64,000 nt of DNA from Psychroserpens sp. (GCA_017643165.1 JAEPNY010000003.1:230007-294006); one strand, 5' to 3'; counted from the stretch's first letter, positions 18,439-28,197 are shown. Numbers and translations: made by a program. Notes: generated from the letters alone by a model not told the origin.

Positions 18439-19324
18439 TTTTTACAATTTTATAAGTTACGTTAGATGTAATGGTAGTTGGCATTTGTGTACCATTCATA
18501 TCTTTCAAGATAGAGTTTCCAGTACATGTAGATGTTGTCGTCATAGATGAAATAAAACCAGATTTTAAGGAAGCACGAACGTCAGAAGTCATTACACCTG
18601 TAAGATTCATTTCGATACTATCGTCAATACTATTAAAAATTACTTTGCTTTCTCCAGAAATAATAGCTTCGCCTTCCTTCTGTTCCTTCAGTGTCCATAC
18701 GTTTTCTGAAGCTAATTCACCTTCAAATTTGTTCGTCCATGAATCGCCACTTTCAACAACATTATCTGGATAAATGAAGGTCATTTGTTCGAAACTATTA
18801 CTTAAATTTTCATTTCCGAATTCAGTTTTTACAGACTCTTTCATTAATTCTTTGGTAAATGCATCAAAGTCACCAGCAGAGTTTACCATATTTTCAATAA
18901 GTTGCTGGGCACCATCAACAGCTTTAACTTCTCCGTTTTTATACATATACATCATGAGATCTGTAGCAACCAGTTGAGAAAAGATTTTACCTTGAATATC
19001 GTCATCTGCTACATCTTGACTCGTATCTACACTAATAATTTCACCGAGAAGGTTTGAAGTAGATGTCATTTTGAATCTGTCAAATCTAAATGTAATGCCA
19101 TATAAGCTGTCGCTAACGGATTCCACTTCAAATGTAAAATCACCTTCAATAAGATTTTTCATCTCATGTTTTGACCCATTCATATCTTGAACGATATCTT
19201 GTTCGGCAACTTGTTCGATTTTAAAGACATCTCCAACTTTAAGCTTGTATTCAAGCTTTGTTTGAGCATTTATGCTCAATATTGGAATGATCAGTACGAT
19301 TATTAAGGTATAAATTGACTTCAT
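18428..19324 (-). CDS. DUF6263 family exported protein
   Basis: 298 residues with a signal peptide ending in LSINAQ (20). The rest is predicted beta-rich, beginning TKLEYKLKVGDVFKIEQVAEQD and including FTFEVESVSDSLYGITFRFD. This matches the DUF6263 group of exported Bacteroidota proteins of unknown function. It probably forms a lipid- or ligand-binding beta barrel in the periplasm, but that is speculation from strand pattern. It is the first gene of a two-gene minus-strand unit with the TPR-like protein. Confidence 0.65.
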   Translation of the reverse strand: MKSIYTLIIVLIIPILSINAQTKLEYKLKVGDVFKIEQVAEQDIVQDMNGSKHEMKNLIEGDFTFEVESVSDSLYGITFRFDRFKMTSTSNLLGEIISVDTSQDVADDDIQGKIFSQLVATDLMMYMYKNGEVKAVDGAQQLIENMVNSAGDFDAFTKELMKESVKTEFGNENLSNSFEQMTFIYPDNVVESGDSWTNKFEGELASENVWTLKEQKEGEAIISGESKVIFNSIDDSIEMNLTGVMTSDVRASLKSGFISSMTTTSTCTGNSILKDMNGTQMPTTITSNVTYKIVKNVQ

Positions 19325-19476
19325 TTAGTGTAAATTTTATTGGGCTACAAAGAAACTAATTTTTTAGCAAATTTTAATGAATATTACGTCCTATCTGAAT
19401 TCGGAAGACCTATTTTATGGCGTGTCATTTGCAGTCTTGTTTGATTTTTAAAGATTTAAATAATTTTTATTTTTGA

Positions 19477-19507
19477 TTTGTCAAAGTAAAAAGTCTTTGT
19501 ATATTTG
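19477..19507 (+). promoter_or_regulatory. Consensus Bacteroidota promoter for rpmH (TTTG-N19-TATATTTG)
   Basis: Both elements match the consensus exactly: TTTG at 19477-19480, TATATTTG at 19500-19507, spacer 19 nt. Predicted start near 19514, giving a leader of about 58 nt. Confidence 0.75.
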
Positions 19508-19571
19508 CACGCAGTTTTCCAAACAGAGAAAACCACAAATAGAGATAAAAGGTTTATAAAGATATAAGACA

Positions 19572-19733
19572 ATGAGCAAAAGAACGTTTCAACCGTCAAA
19601 AAGAAAAAGAAGAAACAAGCACGGTTTTAGAGAAAGAATGGCTTCTGTAAACGGAAGAAAAGTTTTAGCACGTAGAAGAGCTAAGGGTAGAAAGAAATTG
19701 TCTGTATCATCTGAAATAAGACATAAAAAATAA
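19572..19733 (+). CDS. rpmH: 50S ribosomal protein L34
   Basis: 53 codons, starting [20 protein letters not shown] and continuing through [20 protein letters not shown], which is the invariant L34 core. The protein is strongly basic and binds 23S rRNA. The C-terminal extension [11 protein letters not shown] is a little longer than in E. coli (46 residues) but usual in this phylum. The gene has its own consensus promoter and a terminator 24 nt after the stop. Unlike in many bacteria, no rnpA gene follows; carB comes next. Confidence 0.95.
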   Translation: MSKRTFQPSKRKRRNKHGFRERMASVNGRKVLARRRAKGRKKLSVSSEIRHKK

Positions 19734-19756
19734 TGATTAACAATTGTTAATATTTT

Positions 19757-19788
19757 AGGGGTGTTACTTAGGTGTAACACCTTTTTTT
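19757..19788 (+). terminator. Terminator of rpmH
   Basis: Stem GGTGTTAC / GTAACACC (19760-19767 / 19774-19781) followed by seven T. Confidence 0.85.
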
Positions 19789-19804
19789 GTACCCAATTGT
19801 TACC

Positions 19805-19812
19805 TATTTTTG
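19805..19812 (+). promoter_or_regulatory. -7 promoter element (TATTTTTG) for carB
   Basis: Exact TAnnTTTG match; transcription would begin near 19819, leaving a leader of about 15 nt before the ATG at 19834. This also argues against a TTG start at 19810, which lies inside the element. Confidence 0.55.
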
Positions 19813-19833
19813 CAACCAAATAAAATTAAAAAC

Positions 19834-22686
19834 ATGCCAAAAAACGAAAAATTAAAATCTATCCTTATTATTGGGTCAGGTCCAATAATCATTGGTCAGG
19901 CCTGCGAATTTGACTATTCTGGATCACAAGCATTGCGTTCACTTCATGAAGACGGAATAGAAACAATTCTTATCAATTCTAATCCTGCTACAATTATGAC
20001 TGATCCGTCTATGGCTGATCACGTCTATCTTTTGCCATTGACGACAAAGTCAATAATCAAAATATTAAAAGAACATCCACAAATTGATGCGGTTTTACCT
20101 ACGATGGGTGGTCAAACAGCTCTTAATTTGTGTATTGAAGCTGATGAAAAAGGCATATGGGAAGATTTTGATGTTGAAATAATTGGTGTAAACATCGATG
20201 CGATCAATATTACTGAAGATCGTGAGCAGTTTAGAGATCTAATGACAAAAATAGGTGTTGGCATGGCACCTCAAGAAACTGCTACCTCCTTTTTGAAAGG
20301 AAAAGAGATTGCACAAGAATTTGGTTTTCCATTATGTATTAGAGCGTCCTTTACACTTGGTGGTGCTGGTGCTTCTATCGTTTATGATGAAGCTGAATTT
20401 GATGAGGCACTTACACGAGGCTTAGAGATTTCTCCAATTCATGAGGTGATGATCGATAAGGCCATGATGGGTTGGAAAGAATATGAGTTAGAACTTTTAC
20501 GCGATAAAAATGACAATGTTGTAATCATTTGTACCATTGAGAATATGGATCCCATGGGAATTCATACGGGAGACTCAATCACTGTAGCACCTGCAATGAC
20601 CTTATCTGATAAAACCTTCCAAAAAATGCGTGATATGGCCATTCATATGATGCGTAGTATTGGTGATTTTGCAGGAGGTTGTAATGTTCAGTTTGCTGTA
20701 AGTCCTGATGAAGAAGAAGAGATTATTGCTATTGAAATTAATCCACGAGTATCACGTTCGTCTGCATTAGCAAGTAAGGCAACAGGTTATCCTATTGCGA
20801 AAATCGCGGCAAAGTTAGCATTAGGATACACATTAGACGAGTTGAGTAATCAAATCACAAAATCTACATCGGCATTATTTGAGCCAACTCTTGACTACGT
20901 AATTGTTAAAATCCCAAGATGGAATTTTGATAAGTTTGAAGGTTCTGATCGCACATTAGGATTACAAATGAAGGCTGTAGGTGAGGTAATGGCTATTGGA
21001 CGTTCATTCCAAGAAGCATTGCACAAAGCGACACAATCTCTTGAGATCAAGCGTAATGGATTAGGTGCAGATGGTAAAGGTTATAAGGACTACCAGCAAA
21101 TTATTGATAAGTTAACTTATGCAAGTTGGGATCGTGTTTTTGCAATTTACGACGCGATTCAAATGGGTATTCCCTTAAGCACTATCCATGACATTACTAA
21201 AATTGACATGTGGTTCTTAAAGCAATATGAAGAATTACATGAACTGGAAAAAGAAATATCTCAATACAGCATTGATACGATTGATCGCGATCTATTATTA
21301 GAAGCAAAACAAAAAGGTTATGGTGATCGACAGATAGCGCACATGCTGAAATGCTTGGAGAGTGAAGTCTATAATAAACGTGATGAATTTAATATCAACC
21401 GTGTTTATAAGTTAGTTGATACTTGCGCTGCCGAGTTTAAAGCTCAAACGCCGTATTATTATTCAACTTTTGAAAATGAAGTAGAATCACCAAATGGAGA
21501 TTTGTATTCAGCCAATGAAAGTGTTGTTACAGATAAGAAAAAAATCATTGTATTAGGATCAGGTCCTAACCGAATCGGTCAAGGTATCGAGTTTGACTAC
21601 TGCTGTGTTCATGGTGTTTTGGCCAGTGCAGAATGTGGCTATGAAACGATAATGATCAATTGTAACCCTGAAACGGTTTCTACAGATTTTGATATTGCAG
21701 ACAAACTGTATTTTGAACCTGTATTTTGGGAGCACATATACGATATCATTAGACATGAAAAACCTGAGGGTGTAATCGTACAATTGGGTGGCCAAACTGC
21801 ATTAAAATTAGCGGAAAAGTTAGATCGTTATGGTGTGAAGATCATCGGAACGACCTACCAATCTTTAGATCTTGCTGAAGATCGCGGAAGTTTCTCTACG
21901 TTATTAAAAGAGAACAACATTCCTTATCCTGAGTTTGATACTGCATCTACAGCAGATGAGGCTCTAGCTGTCGCAGATCGTCTAGATTTTCCAATTCTGG
22001 TAAGACCTTCATATGTATTAGGTGGACAAGGGATGAAAATTGTGATTAACAAGCAAGAATTAGAAGAGCATGTTGTTGATCTACTAAGAAAGATCCCAAA
22101 TAACAAACTATTGCTCGATCACTATCTTGATGGAGCCATTGAAGCAGAAGCTGATGCAATTTGTGATGGTGAGAATGTTTATATCATCGGTATTATGGAA
22201 CACATCGAACCTTGTGGTATTCATTCAGGCGATAGTAATGCGACATTACCACCCTTTAACCTTGGTGAGTTTGTAATGCAACAAATAAAAGACCACACGA
22301 AAAAGATTGCATTAGCACTAAATACTGTTGGATTAATCAATATTCAATTCGCAATTAAAGATGATAAAGTATACATCATTGAGGCTAATCCACGTGCTTC
22401 AAGAACTGTTCCTTTTATTGCCAAAGCTTACGGTGAACCTTATGTGAATTATGCGACGAAAATCATGTTGGGTGAAAAGAAAGTGACAGATTTTGAGTTT
22501 AATCCTGAACTTGAAGGCTATGCTATTAAACAACCTGTTTTTTCATTCAATAAATTCCCGAATGTGAACAAAAAACTCGGACCAGAAATGAAGAGTACAG
22601 GAGAAAGTATACTGTTTATTGATAGCTTAAAGGATGACGAATTTTACAATCTGTACTCAAGACGAAAGATGTATTTGTCAAAATAA
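19834..22686 (+). CDS. carB: Carbamoyl-phosphate synthase large subunit, without C-terminal allosteric domain
   Basis: Makes carbamoyl phosphate from bicarbonate, glutamine-derived ammonia and two ATP for arginine and pyrimidine synthesis. Two homologous ATP-grasp halves are visible: SILIIGSGPIIIGQACEFDY near the N-terminus and IIVLGSGPNRIGQGIEFDYC near residue 570, with ASFTLGGAGASIVYD and RPSYVLGGQGMKIV as the nucleotide loops. I chose ATG 19834 (MPKNEKLKS) because the longer frame starts with TTG inside the promoter. The product is 950 residues, about 120 shorter than E. coli CarB. The sequence ends after GESILFIDSLKD, where the MGS-like allosteric domain would begin. No small subunit gene is adjacent. 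Confidence 0.95.
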   Translation: MPKNEKLKSILIIGSGPIIIGQACEFDYSGSQALRSLHEDGIETILINSNPATIMTDPSMADHVYLLPLTTKSIIKILKEHPQIDAVLPTMGGQTALNLCIEADEKGIWEDFDVEIIGVNIDAINITEDREQFRDLMTKIGVGMAPQETATSFLKGKEIAQEFGFPLCIRASFTLGGAGASIVYDEAEFDEALTRGLEISPIHEVMIDKAMMGWKEYELELLRDKNDNVVIICTIENMDPMGIHTGDSITVAPAMTLSDKTFQKMRDMAIHMMRSIGDFAGGCNVQFAVSPDEEEEIIAIEINPRVSRSSALASKATGYPIAKIAAKLALGYTLDELSNQITKSTSALFEPTLDYVIVKIPRWNFDKFEGSDRTLGLQMKAVGEVMAIGRSFQEALHKATQSLEIKRNGLGADGKGYKDYQQIIDKLTYASWDRVFAIYDAIQMGIPLSTIHDITKIDMWFLKQYEELHELEKEISQYSIDTIDRDLLLEAKQKGYGDRQIAHMLKCLESEVYNKRDEFNINRVYKLVDTCAAEFKAQTPYYYSTFENEVESPNGDLYSANESVVTDKKKIIVLGSGPNRIGQGIEFDYCCVHGVLASAECGYETIMINCNPETVSTDFDIADKLYFEPVFWEHIYDIIRHEKPEGVIVQLGGQTALKLAEKLDRYGVKIIGTTYQSLDLAEDRGSFSTLLKENNIPYPEFDTASTADEALAVADRLDFPILVRPSYVLGGQGMKIVINKQELEEHVVDLLRKIPNNKLLLDHYLDGAIEAEADAICDGENVYIIGIMEHIEPCGIHSGDSNATLPPFNLGEFVMQQIKDHTKKIALALNTVGLINIQFAIKDDKVYIIEANPRASRTVPFIAKAYGEPYVNYATKIMLGEKKVTDFEFNPELEGYAIKQPVFSFNKFPNVNKKLGPEMKSTGESILFIDSLKDDEFYNLYSRRKMYLSK

Positions 22687-22822
22687 TCGTTAATTTTTCG
22701 ATAAACGGCACAGTAGAGTTGCCTTATAATTACTATTTTAGCTACATAATTAAAAAAATTGCACTTTGGAATCATTATTGTAGCATAATGATTATCAGTT
22801 AATTTGTATAGAAAAAGACATT

Positions 22823-23698
22823 ATGAAAATAAAATTACTATTAGTTACATTATTAATTTCATCTTTGGGTTTTTCCCAGAACATCAGTGCTGGGCAAACC
22901 AGTGACTTTTCCTCTGGAACACAAGGATGGAAACATCAAATATCAAATGCATTTGAGCCAGTACAAGTGACTTCTGGTGGTCCTGCTGGAGCAGGTGATG
23001 CCTTTTTGAGAACTACGAATTCAAGTGCCACAGGTGGTTCTGGTTCTAAACATGCCGTGATTAATGACGATGCTGATTGGACTGGCAACTATACAGCTGC
23101 TGGAATTATCGCAATTACATTCGACGTACAAAATCCAGGGACTGAAACTTTGCACTTACGAGTTGCTGTAAATAAATCCTTTCCAGATTGGGCGGCATCT
23201 ACAACACCAATGGTAATTCCACCTGGTACAGGCTGGACTAATGTAGTTATGCCTATTACAGCTGCCGATCTTACCGTATCTCAAGGAGGAAATACAGTTG
23301 CCAACATTTTGGCAGATGTAGATCAGATTAGAATTGTAAGTAATGACGGTACAGATCCGACTCAAGCGATCCACAAAGGTCAAGGTGCTGGTGTGGTATA
23401 CCAATCTGATTATGATAATATCACAGCAGTAGACGTTTTAAGTGTATCTGATGTACAGTCAGAACCTACATTTGAAATTTCACCAAACCCTGCAAAAAAT
23501 AATTTAAATATCAAATTGGCGAATACAATGACCAATGCCAATGTTAGTATTTATGACGTTTTAGGAAAAAAGGTGTATTCAAAGTCATTGAGTCGTGTTA
23601 ACACGTCAATTGATGTTTCGAAATGGAATGCTGGTGTTTATCTAGTTAGAATCTCGACAGATAGTCAGACATTAACGAAACGCTTTGTGAAGCAATAA
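22823..23698 (+). CDS. Secreted protein with T9SS type A sorting domain
   Basis: 291 residues with a signal peptide ending in LGFSQ (19). The middle (about 25-205) is a beta-sandwich module with GWKHQISNAFEPV, RVAVNKSFPDWAAS and a final YQSDYDNITAVDV, the layout of carbohydrate-binding-like domains in this group. The C-terminal 75 residues are a classic T9SS sorting tail: FEISPNPAKNNLNIKL, VSIYDVLGKKVYS, then DVSKWNAGVYLVRI and a terminal KRFVKQ. It is therefore exported and cleaved or anchored at the cell surface. No catalytic domain is present, so it probably binds rather than cuts. Binding target unknown. Confidence 0.85.
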   Translation: MKIKLLLVTLLISSLGFSQNISAGQTSDFSSGTQGWKHQISNAFEPVQVTSGGPAGAGDAFLRTTNSSATGGSGSKHAVINDDADWTGNYTAAGIIAITFDVQNPGTETLHLRVAVNKSFPDWAASTTPMVIPPGTGWTNVVMPITAADLTVSQGGNTVANILADVDQIRIVSNDGTDPTQAIHKGQGAGVVYQSDYDNITAVDVLSVSDVQSEPTFEISPNPAKNNLNIKLANTMTNANVSIYDVLGKKVYSKSLSRVNTSIDVSKWNAGVYLVRISTDSQTLTKRFVKQ

Positions 23699-23717
23699 AA
23701 CACCTCAAACATATAAT

Positions 23718-23749
23718 AAAAAAGCCATCAGATTTCTGATGGCTTTTTT
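23718..23749. terminator. Bidirectional hairpin terminator
   Basis: AAAAAGCCATCAG / CTGATGGCTTTTT around ATTT, between the convergent T9SS protein gene and rmuC. Confidence 0.85.
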
Positions 23750-23769
23750 ATTTGGTTATTATAGTTTTC

Positions 23770-25089
23770 TTAATCGCTCTCTTCCTCAGCTTTCTTAAGC
23801 AGTTTTTCGTTAATCTGTTTATTAGCCTTTACACCTAGCTTTTTGATAGTTTCTACCTTTTTGAGGAGATTACCTTTTCCGGTGAGCTTTTTCATTGTAC
23901 TATCATAGCTTCCTTTAACTGTATTTAGTTGATTTCCTACCTTAAGAAGATCGTCTGTCAGATTTACAAACTGGTCGTATAAACGCCCAGCTTGTGTAGC
24001 AATTTCGATGGCATTTTGTTGTTGTTTCTCATTAGTCCACATACTATCAATGGTGCGTAATGTTGCCAATAGCGTAGAAGGTGTTACGATCACTATATTC
24101 TTTTCGAAAGCCTTATTATATAATTTATTATCCTCATTTACGGCGACTGCAAATGCAGGTTCTATAGGAATAAATAGTAAAACAAAATCAGGCGACTCTA
24201 TATCGTAAAGATCTTGGTAGTTTTTTTCGGATAATTGATCAATATGCGTATGAATTGAGTTGAGATGCTGCTTCAAGAATAATTGGCGCTCGTCGTCATC
24301 AGCATTCACAAAGCGCTCATAATGCGTGAGCGATACTTTTGAATCAATGATCATTTTTTTGTTGTCTGGCAAATGGAGAACAACATCAGGTAAAGCTCGT
24401 GAGCCATCTTCGCGTTTAAAACTTTGCTGAACAAAATATTCTCTATCTTTTTCTAAACCAGATTTTTCCAAGACACGCTCGAGAACTAATTCGCCCCAAT
24501 TCCCTTGCATTTTACTATCCCCTTTCAAAGCTTTGGTGAGGTTGGTTGCTTCCTTAGCCATTTGCTGATTAAGGTCTTTTAGTCCAAGTAATTGCTCCTT
24601 CAATGCCGAATGCATACTGATACTTTCTTTTTGTGTATCCTCAACCTTTTTTTCGAACCCTTTAATTTTCTCTTGTAAAGGATCTAATAGGTTTTTAATA
24701 TTCTCTTTATTCTGAAGTGTGAATTTTTCTGATTTGTCTTCTAAGATTTTATTTGCCAACAATTCAAAATCCTTTCGAAGTTGTTCTTGACGTTTTTCTA
24801 ATTCTTCGTCACGCTTCAAATTTTGTTGCTGAAGGTTTTCGTATTCTGTATTTCTTCGCGTCAATTCGGTATTTAAAAACTCTTTTTCGCGTCGAATTTC
24901 ATCACGATCATTTTCCAATTTTGAAACATTCTGCTTCAAATCATCAATGGTTGCAGATAAGGCATTTTGACGTTCTTCTAGTCCGCTTTGTTCGCTTTTA
25001 CTTTTCAGTTTAATAAACAGCATGCCTAAGTACGCACCAATGGCACCAGAAATAATTATTGCGAAAATAAGGATGAGGTTGTCGTTCAT
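23770..25089 (-). CDS. rmuC: DNA recombination protein RmuC
   Basis: 439 residues. An N-terminal membrane helix (about 4-26) is followed by a long coiled coil (about 30-190) and the RmuC nuclease-like domain. Recognisable pieces are SKMQGNWGELVLERVLEKSG, DVVLHLPDNKKMIIDSKVSL and FVLLFIPIEPAFAVAV. RmuC is linked to suppression of sequence inversions in E. coli and carries a PD-(D/E)xK-type fold; here the D and the ExK-like segment (IIDSKV) are present. A TATCTTTG box on the minus strand at 25110-25117 may be its -7 element. High confidence in identity. Confidence 0.93.
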   Translation of the reverse strand: MNDNLILIFAIIISGAIGAYLGMLFIKLKSKSEQSGLEERQNALSATIDDLKQNVSKLENDRDEIRREKEFLNTELTRRNTEYENLQQQNLKRDEELEKRQEQLRKDFELLANKILEDKSEKFTLQNKENIKNLLDPLQEKIKGFEKKVEDTQKESISMHSALKEQLLGLKDLNQQMAKEATNLTKALKGDSKMQGNWGELVLERVLEKSGLEKDREYFVQQSFKREDGSRALPDVVLHLPDNKKMIIDSKVSLTHYERFVNADDDERQLFLKQHLNSIHTHIDQLSEKNYQDLYDIESPDFVLLFIPIEPAFAVAVNEDNKLYNKAFEKNIVIVTPSTLLATLRTIDSMWTNEKQQQNAIEIATQAGRLYDQFVNLTDDLLKVGNQLNTVKGSYDSTMKKLTGKGNLLKKVETIKKLGVKANKQINEKLLKKAEEESD

Positions 25090-25165
25090 AAAAAGTGCTG
25101 TAATTTAACCAAAGATAAAATAAAACAATAGAAGAATATAATTCTAGTAACGTAAAACAGACCAC

Positions 25166-25963
25166 TTATTTTTTTACTCTGAAACTTCCAGTTTTTTCAT
25201 CAAATCCAATCAAATCTTTCGGAAAGAGATTGTCAAAAACACCCTGACTTATAAGGTTGCAAGGTGCATCTGAAAAAACAGTTTCAGGCGTCATTACGAT
25301 CATGGTATCACATAACTGTATGGCGAGATCAATCTCATGAGAAGAGAAGAGAATCGTTTTGTTGGTCTCCCTCGAGAGCTCTTGTAAAAGTTTTAGGATA
25401 TAAGCTTTATGGTACATATCTAAATGGGTAGTAGGTTCATCTAGTATGATTAAACTCGTGTCTTGAGCTAAGGCTCTAGCAATCATTACTTTCTGTAGTT
25501 GGCCATCACTGAGTTCATAACATTTTCGATTTTTTAAATCTATTATATTAGTATGTTCAAGGGCCTGATTGATTACACTTCGATCTTGGACTGAAAGTGA
25601 TCCAACCCAATTGGTATAAGGTTGTCTACCTAATGCTACTAATTCAAAAACAGTAAGGTTCTTTGAAATGAGTTGTTCGGTTAGTACCAAACTCATGGTT
25701 TGTGCCAATTCAAGAGGTTTATATTCTGATAAAGATTTACCCTCCAATTGTATACTGCCTTCCAGTGGTTGTTGAATAGATGTTAATGTTCGCAATAAAG
25801 TTGACTTACCAATACCATTAGCACCAACCAGTCCAATGAGTTTTCCTTGATCTAATTGAATGTTTATGTCATTCGAAATGATCGATATACCTTTTTTAGT
25901 TTTATAACCTATAGATAAGTTCTTAGTTGATAGAATGATATGTTCGTCTTGACTGTTATTCAT
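25166..25963 (-). CDS. ABC transporter ATPase, BtuD/FecE type (probable cobalamin uptake)
   Basis: 265 residues with Walker A GLVGANGIGKSTLLR, signature ELSDGQLQKVMIARAL (SDGQ variant of SGGQ), Walker B SLIILDEPTTHLD and the switch His in ILFSSHEID. The D-loop THLD and overall length match FecE/BtuD-type ATPases of siderophore, haem and vitamin B12 importers. It is third in the minus-strand set binding protein, permease (7-nt gap), ATPase. The cobalamin riboswitch and receptor on the other side of this operon make vitamin B12 or another corrinoid the likely cargo. Confidence 0.88.
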   Translation of the reverse strand: MNNSQDEHIILSTKNLSIGYKTKKGISIISNDINIQLDQGKLIGLVGANGIGKSTLLRTLTSIQQPLEGSIQLEGKSLSEYKPLELAQTMSLVLTEQLISKNLTVFELVALGRQPYTNWVGSLSVQDRSVINQALEHTNIIDLKNRKCYELSDGQLQKVMIARALAQDTSLIILDEPTTHLDMYHKAYILKLLQELSRETNKTILFSSHEIDLAIQLCDTMIVMTPETVFSDAPCNLISQGVFDNLFPKDLIGFDEKTGSFRVKK

Positions 25964-25969
25964 ATGTTT

Positions 25970-26992
25970 TTAAAATACCATTTTTCGTTGACGCACCAAC
26001 AACCAAACAACAATAGGTGCTCCTATGATTGATGTGATAGCATTGATAGGTAAGGTGTAGTCACTAGTTGGTAATTGTGCTATACTATCACAAATAAGCA
26101 TTACAATTGCTCCAAATAGGAACACGGCAGGTAACAGTACTTTATGATTAGAGGTGTTAAATACTTGTCGTGTAATATGTGGAATGGCCAAGCCAATAAA
26201 TGCAATTGGACCTGCAAACGCAGTAATCGTACCAGCAAGAAGACTTGTAGCTATTATGATTATGAATCGGCTTTGTTTTATATTAAGTCCAAGGCTTTTT
26301 GCATAATTTTCTCCTAATAAGAAGGTGTTCAGTGCTTTTATCGAGACAACTGTGAGCAGTAGTCCTAGGCAATAGATTATGAAAAATATTAATAACTCAT
26401 TCCAAGTTAAATTTCCTAAACTGCCAAAGCCCCAAAAAATATATTGTTGTAATTGTTCGGCAGAACTAAAGTAGGAGAGTACGCTTACGACAGCCGCTGT
26501 GATACTTCCAAACATAAGTCCGATAATCAAAATTGCCATGGTATCTCTAACTCTTGAAGAAACCAATAATACGGCTAAGAGTACCAGAAAACTTCCTAAA
26601 CTTGCAGCAATTACGATACTCCATTTAGAAATAAGTAACGAAGCAAACATTCCACCGAATACTCCAGAACCTAATATAACCAAGGCAACACCTAGACTTG
26701 CGCCTGAGCTAATCCCTAAAACGAAAGGCCCTGCAAGAGGATTTCTGAAGAGGGTTTGCATTAATAGTCCAGAAATTCCTAAACCTGATCCAACTAAAAT
26801 TGCAGTTAATGCTTTTGGAAGGCGATAATCTTGAACTATATATTGCCAGCTTGAATTATTAGTCGTACCAAAAATGCTATTAAATACTTCAGACACGGGA
26901 ATACTTACCGAGCCCAAATTGATATTTGCAATAAAGCATAATAACAATATTATCGTAAGCATTATAAAGGCATATGTGAAACGAGAATTCAA
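25970..26992 (-). CDS. ABC transporter permease, BtuC/FecCD type
   Basis: 340 residues, strongly hydrophobic, with about ten transmembrane helices as in BtuC. Family hallmarks are YRLPKALTAILVGSGLGISG near the N-terminus, LFRNPLAGPFVLGISSGAS, and FAGPIAFIGLAIPHITRQVF, the coupling-helix region that contacts the ATPase. Its start overlaps the end of the binding-protein gene by 4 nt, so the two are translationally coupled. Together with the neighbouring ATPase it forms a complete inner-membrane importer. Confidence 0.9.
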   Translation of the reverse strand: MNSRFTYAFIMLTIILLLCFIANINLGSVSIPVSEVFNSIFGTTNNSSWQYIVQDYRLPKALTAILVGSGLGISGLLMQTLFRNPLAGPFVLGISSGASLGVALVILGSGVFGGMFASLLISKWSIVIAASLGSFLVLLAVLLVSSRVRDTMAILIIGLMFGSITAAVVSVLSYFSSAEQLQQYIFWGFGSLGNLTWNELLIFFIIYCLGLLLTVVSIKALNTFLLGENYAKSLGLNIKQSRFIIIIATSLLAGTITAFAGPIAFIGLAIPHITRQVFNTSNHKVLLPAVFLFGAIVMLICDSIAQLPTSDYTLPINAITSIIGAPIVVWLLVRQRKMVF

Positions 26993-28164
26993 TTCGCTAA
27001 AGGTTTGAAAAAAGTCGGTTCATAATCGGTGAGCAAATCTGGATGACAGATATTGATCATATCTTTTAAAACAAGGTCAGGTCTGGTAGTTCCTAGCTCG
27101 TAATAAATAACGCCTCCAGTAGCACCAGTCGTGTTAGCGAAAGTGTATATCTTATTACTTTCAAAAGCGTCAAATTTTGTGTAGCGTACATTAGCTTCGG
27201 CTAAATCTGAATAACTCGAGTAATAGGATGGGCTGAGCCATAGGTCGGCGTCATTTGCTTTGTCAAATACACTTTCAAAACTAAGCGCAATACTTCCTGT
27301 CTCGGTCGTTTCACTCCAAATGTAATTTGCGTTAGCATCTTTTAAAAACTGAGCTTCCGGACTTGTTCCGTTCGGTAAATACCATACATCTTTGTACATC
27401 GCACCACATAAAACAGTTGGTCGTTGTTTTGCTTCTGCTGCTATTGCTTTTGCTTCTTTGTATTCGCGTTCGATAGTTTCGAATATGGTTGCAGCTTCTT
27501 TTGATTTGTTATATAATGCACCAAAAAATTTAATCCATTCGGCTTTCGCTAATGGCGATTTTTCAACCCAATCACCATTATACAATACTGGGATATTGGC
27601 TTTAGAAACGGTTTCCATACTCTTATTTGCACCATCAACTCCAAAAGCAACGACTGCCTGAGGTTGTATCTCTATCAAGACTTCAATATTAATGCCTTCA
27701 TTTTTTCCAAGTTCTCGAATTTGTTGATTATCAATGCGTGTTCTAGTTTTTTCCGAAGAGATATAATCCATTCCAGGAAAACCTACTAAACTCTGTTCTG
27801 ATTCTAACAGTTCTAGTGCCGGAATATGCGTGGTTGACGTCACCACTATACGTTCTATTGGCGTTTCTATAATGCCATCAAACTCCTCCTTATTAAGCGT
27901 AATACGGGCTGCATTTTCTTTAGGGATAAGTGCATAACGGTATGATTTATCAGCTTTTGGCCAAGGATTGTCAATATTTAAAACGCTATAATCACCATAA
28001 TCTGTAATACTGAAGCCTTCAGCATGCGAAATTTCCATTTGCTTTTCAACAGCGACTTCGAGTTTGTCTATGTCTTTTGCGTCTTTACAACAAAAGACCA
28101 TTAACAATAAAAATATACTAAGAACTACAGATTTGTTATGTAACATAAGTTTCGTTAAGCGCAA
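26989..28164 (-). CDS. Periplasmic metallo-corrinoid/iron-type binding lipoprotein (BtuF-like)
   Basis: 391 residues, class III periplasmic binding protein. A hydrophobic leader ends in MVFCC, giving a lipobox Cys. The two lobes contain RIVVTSTTHIPALELLESEQ and, after the backbone helix, a second lobe with RPTVLCGAMYKDVWYLPNGT and TYIWSE-like (NANYIWSETTETG). Alternative starts exist: the Met at residue 7 (28146) also leaves a good leader peptide. The gene begins the uptake operon and is divergent from a small ORF and the cobalamin riboswitch. The riboswitch is on the opposite strand and cannot control this operon directly. Corrinoid specificity is inferred from that neighbourhood. Confidence 0.82.
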   Translation of the reverse strand: MRLTKLMLHNKSVVLSIFLLLMVFCCKDAKDIDKLEVAVEKQMEISHAEGFSITDYGDYSVLNIDNPWPKADKSYRYALIPKENAARITLNKEEFDGIIETPIERIVVTSTTHIPALELLESEQSLVGFPGMDYISSEKTRTRIDNQQIRELGKNEGINIEVLIEIQPQAVVAFGVDGANKSMETVSKANIPVLYNGDWVEKSPLAKAEWIKFFGALYNKSKEAATIFETIEREYKEAKAIAAEAKQRPTVLCGAMYKDVWYLPNGTSPEAQFLKDANANYIWSETTETGSIALSFESVFDKANDADLWLSPSYYSSYSDLAEANVRYTKFDAFESNKIYTFANTTGATGGVIYYELGTTRPDLVLKDMINICHPDLLTDYEPTFFKPLAN

Positions 28165-28197
28165 AATAGATGAATTATTTTTGTTTAAACTTTAAAA

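Noticed and set aside
19325-19476. Gap between the DUF6263 gene and the rpmH promoter searched for another gene
   Set aside because: Only short frames under 20 codons are present, with no conserved pattern or hairpin that I can support.
19810-19833. TTG start for CarB eight codons upstream
   Set aside because: It lies inside the TATTTTTG promoter box, upstream of the likely transcription start, and adds residues unlike CarB. The ATG at 19834 is preferred.
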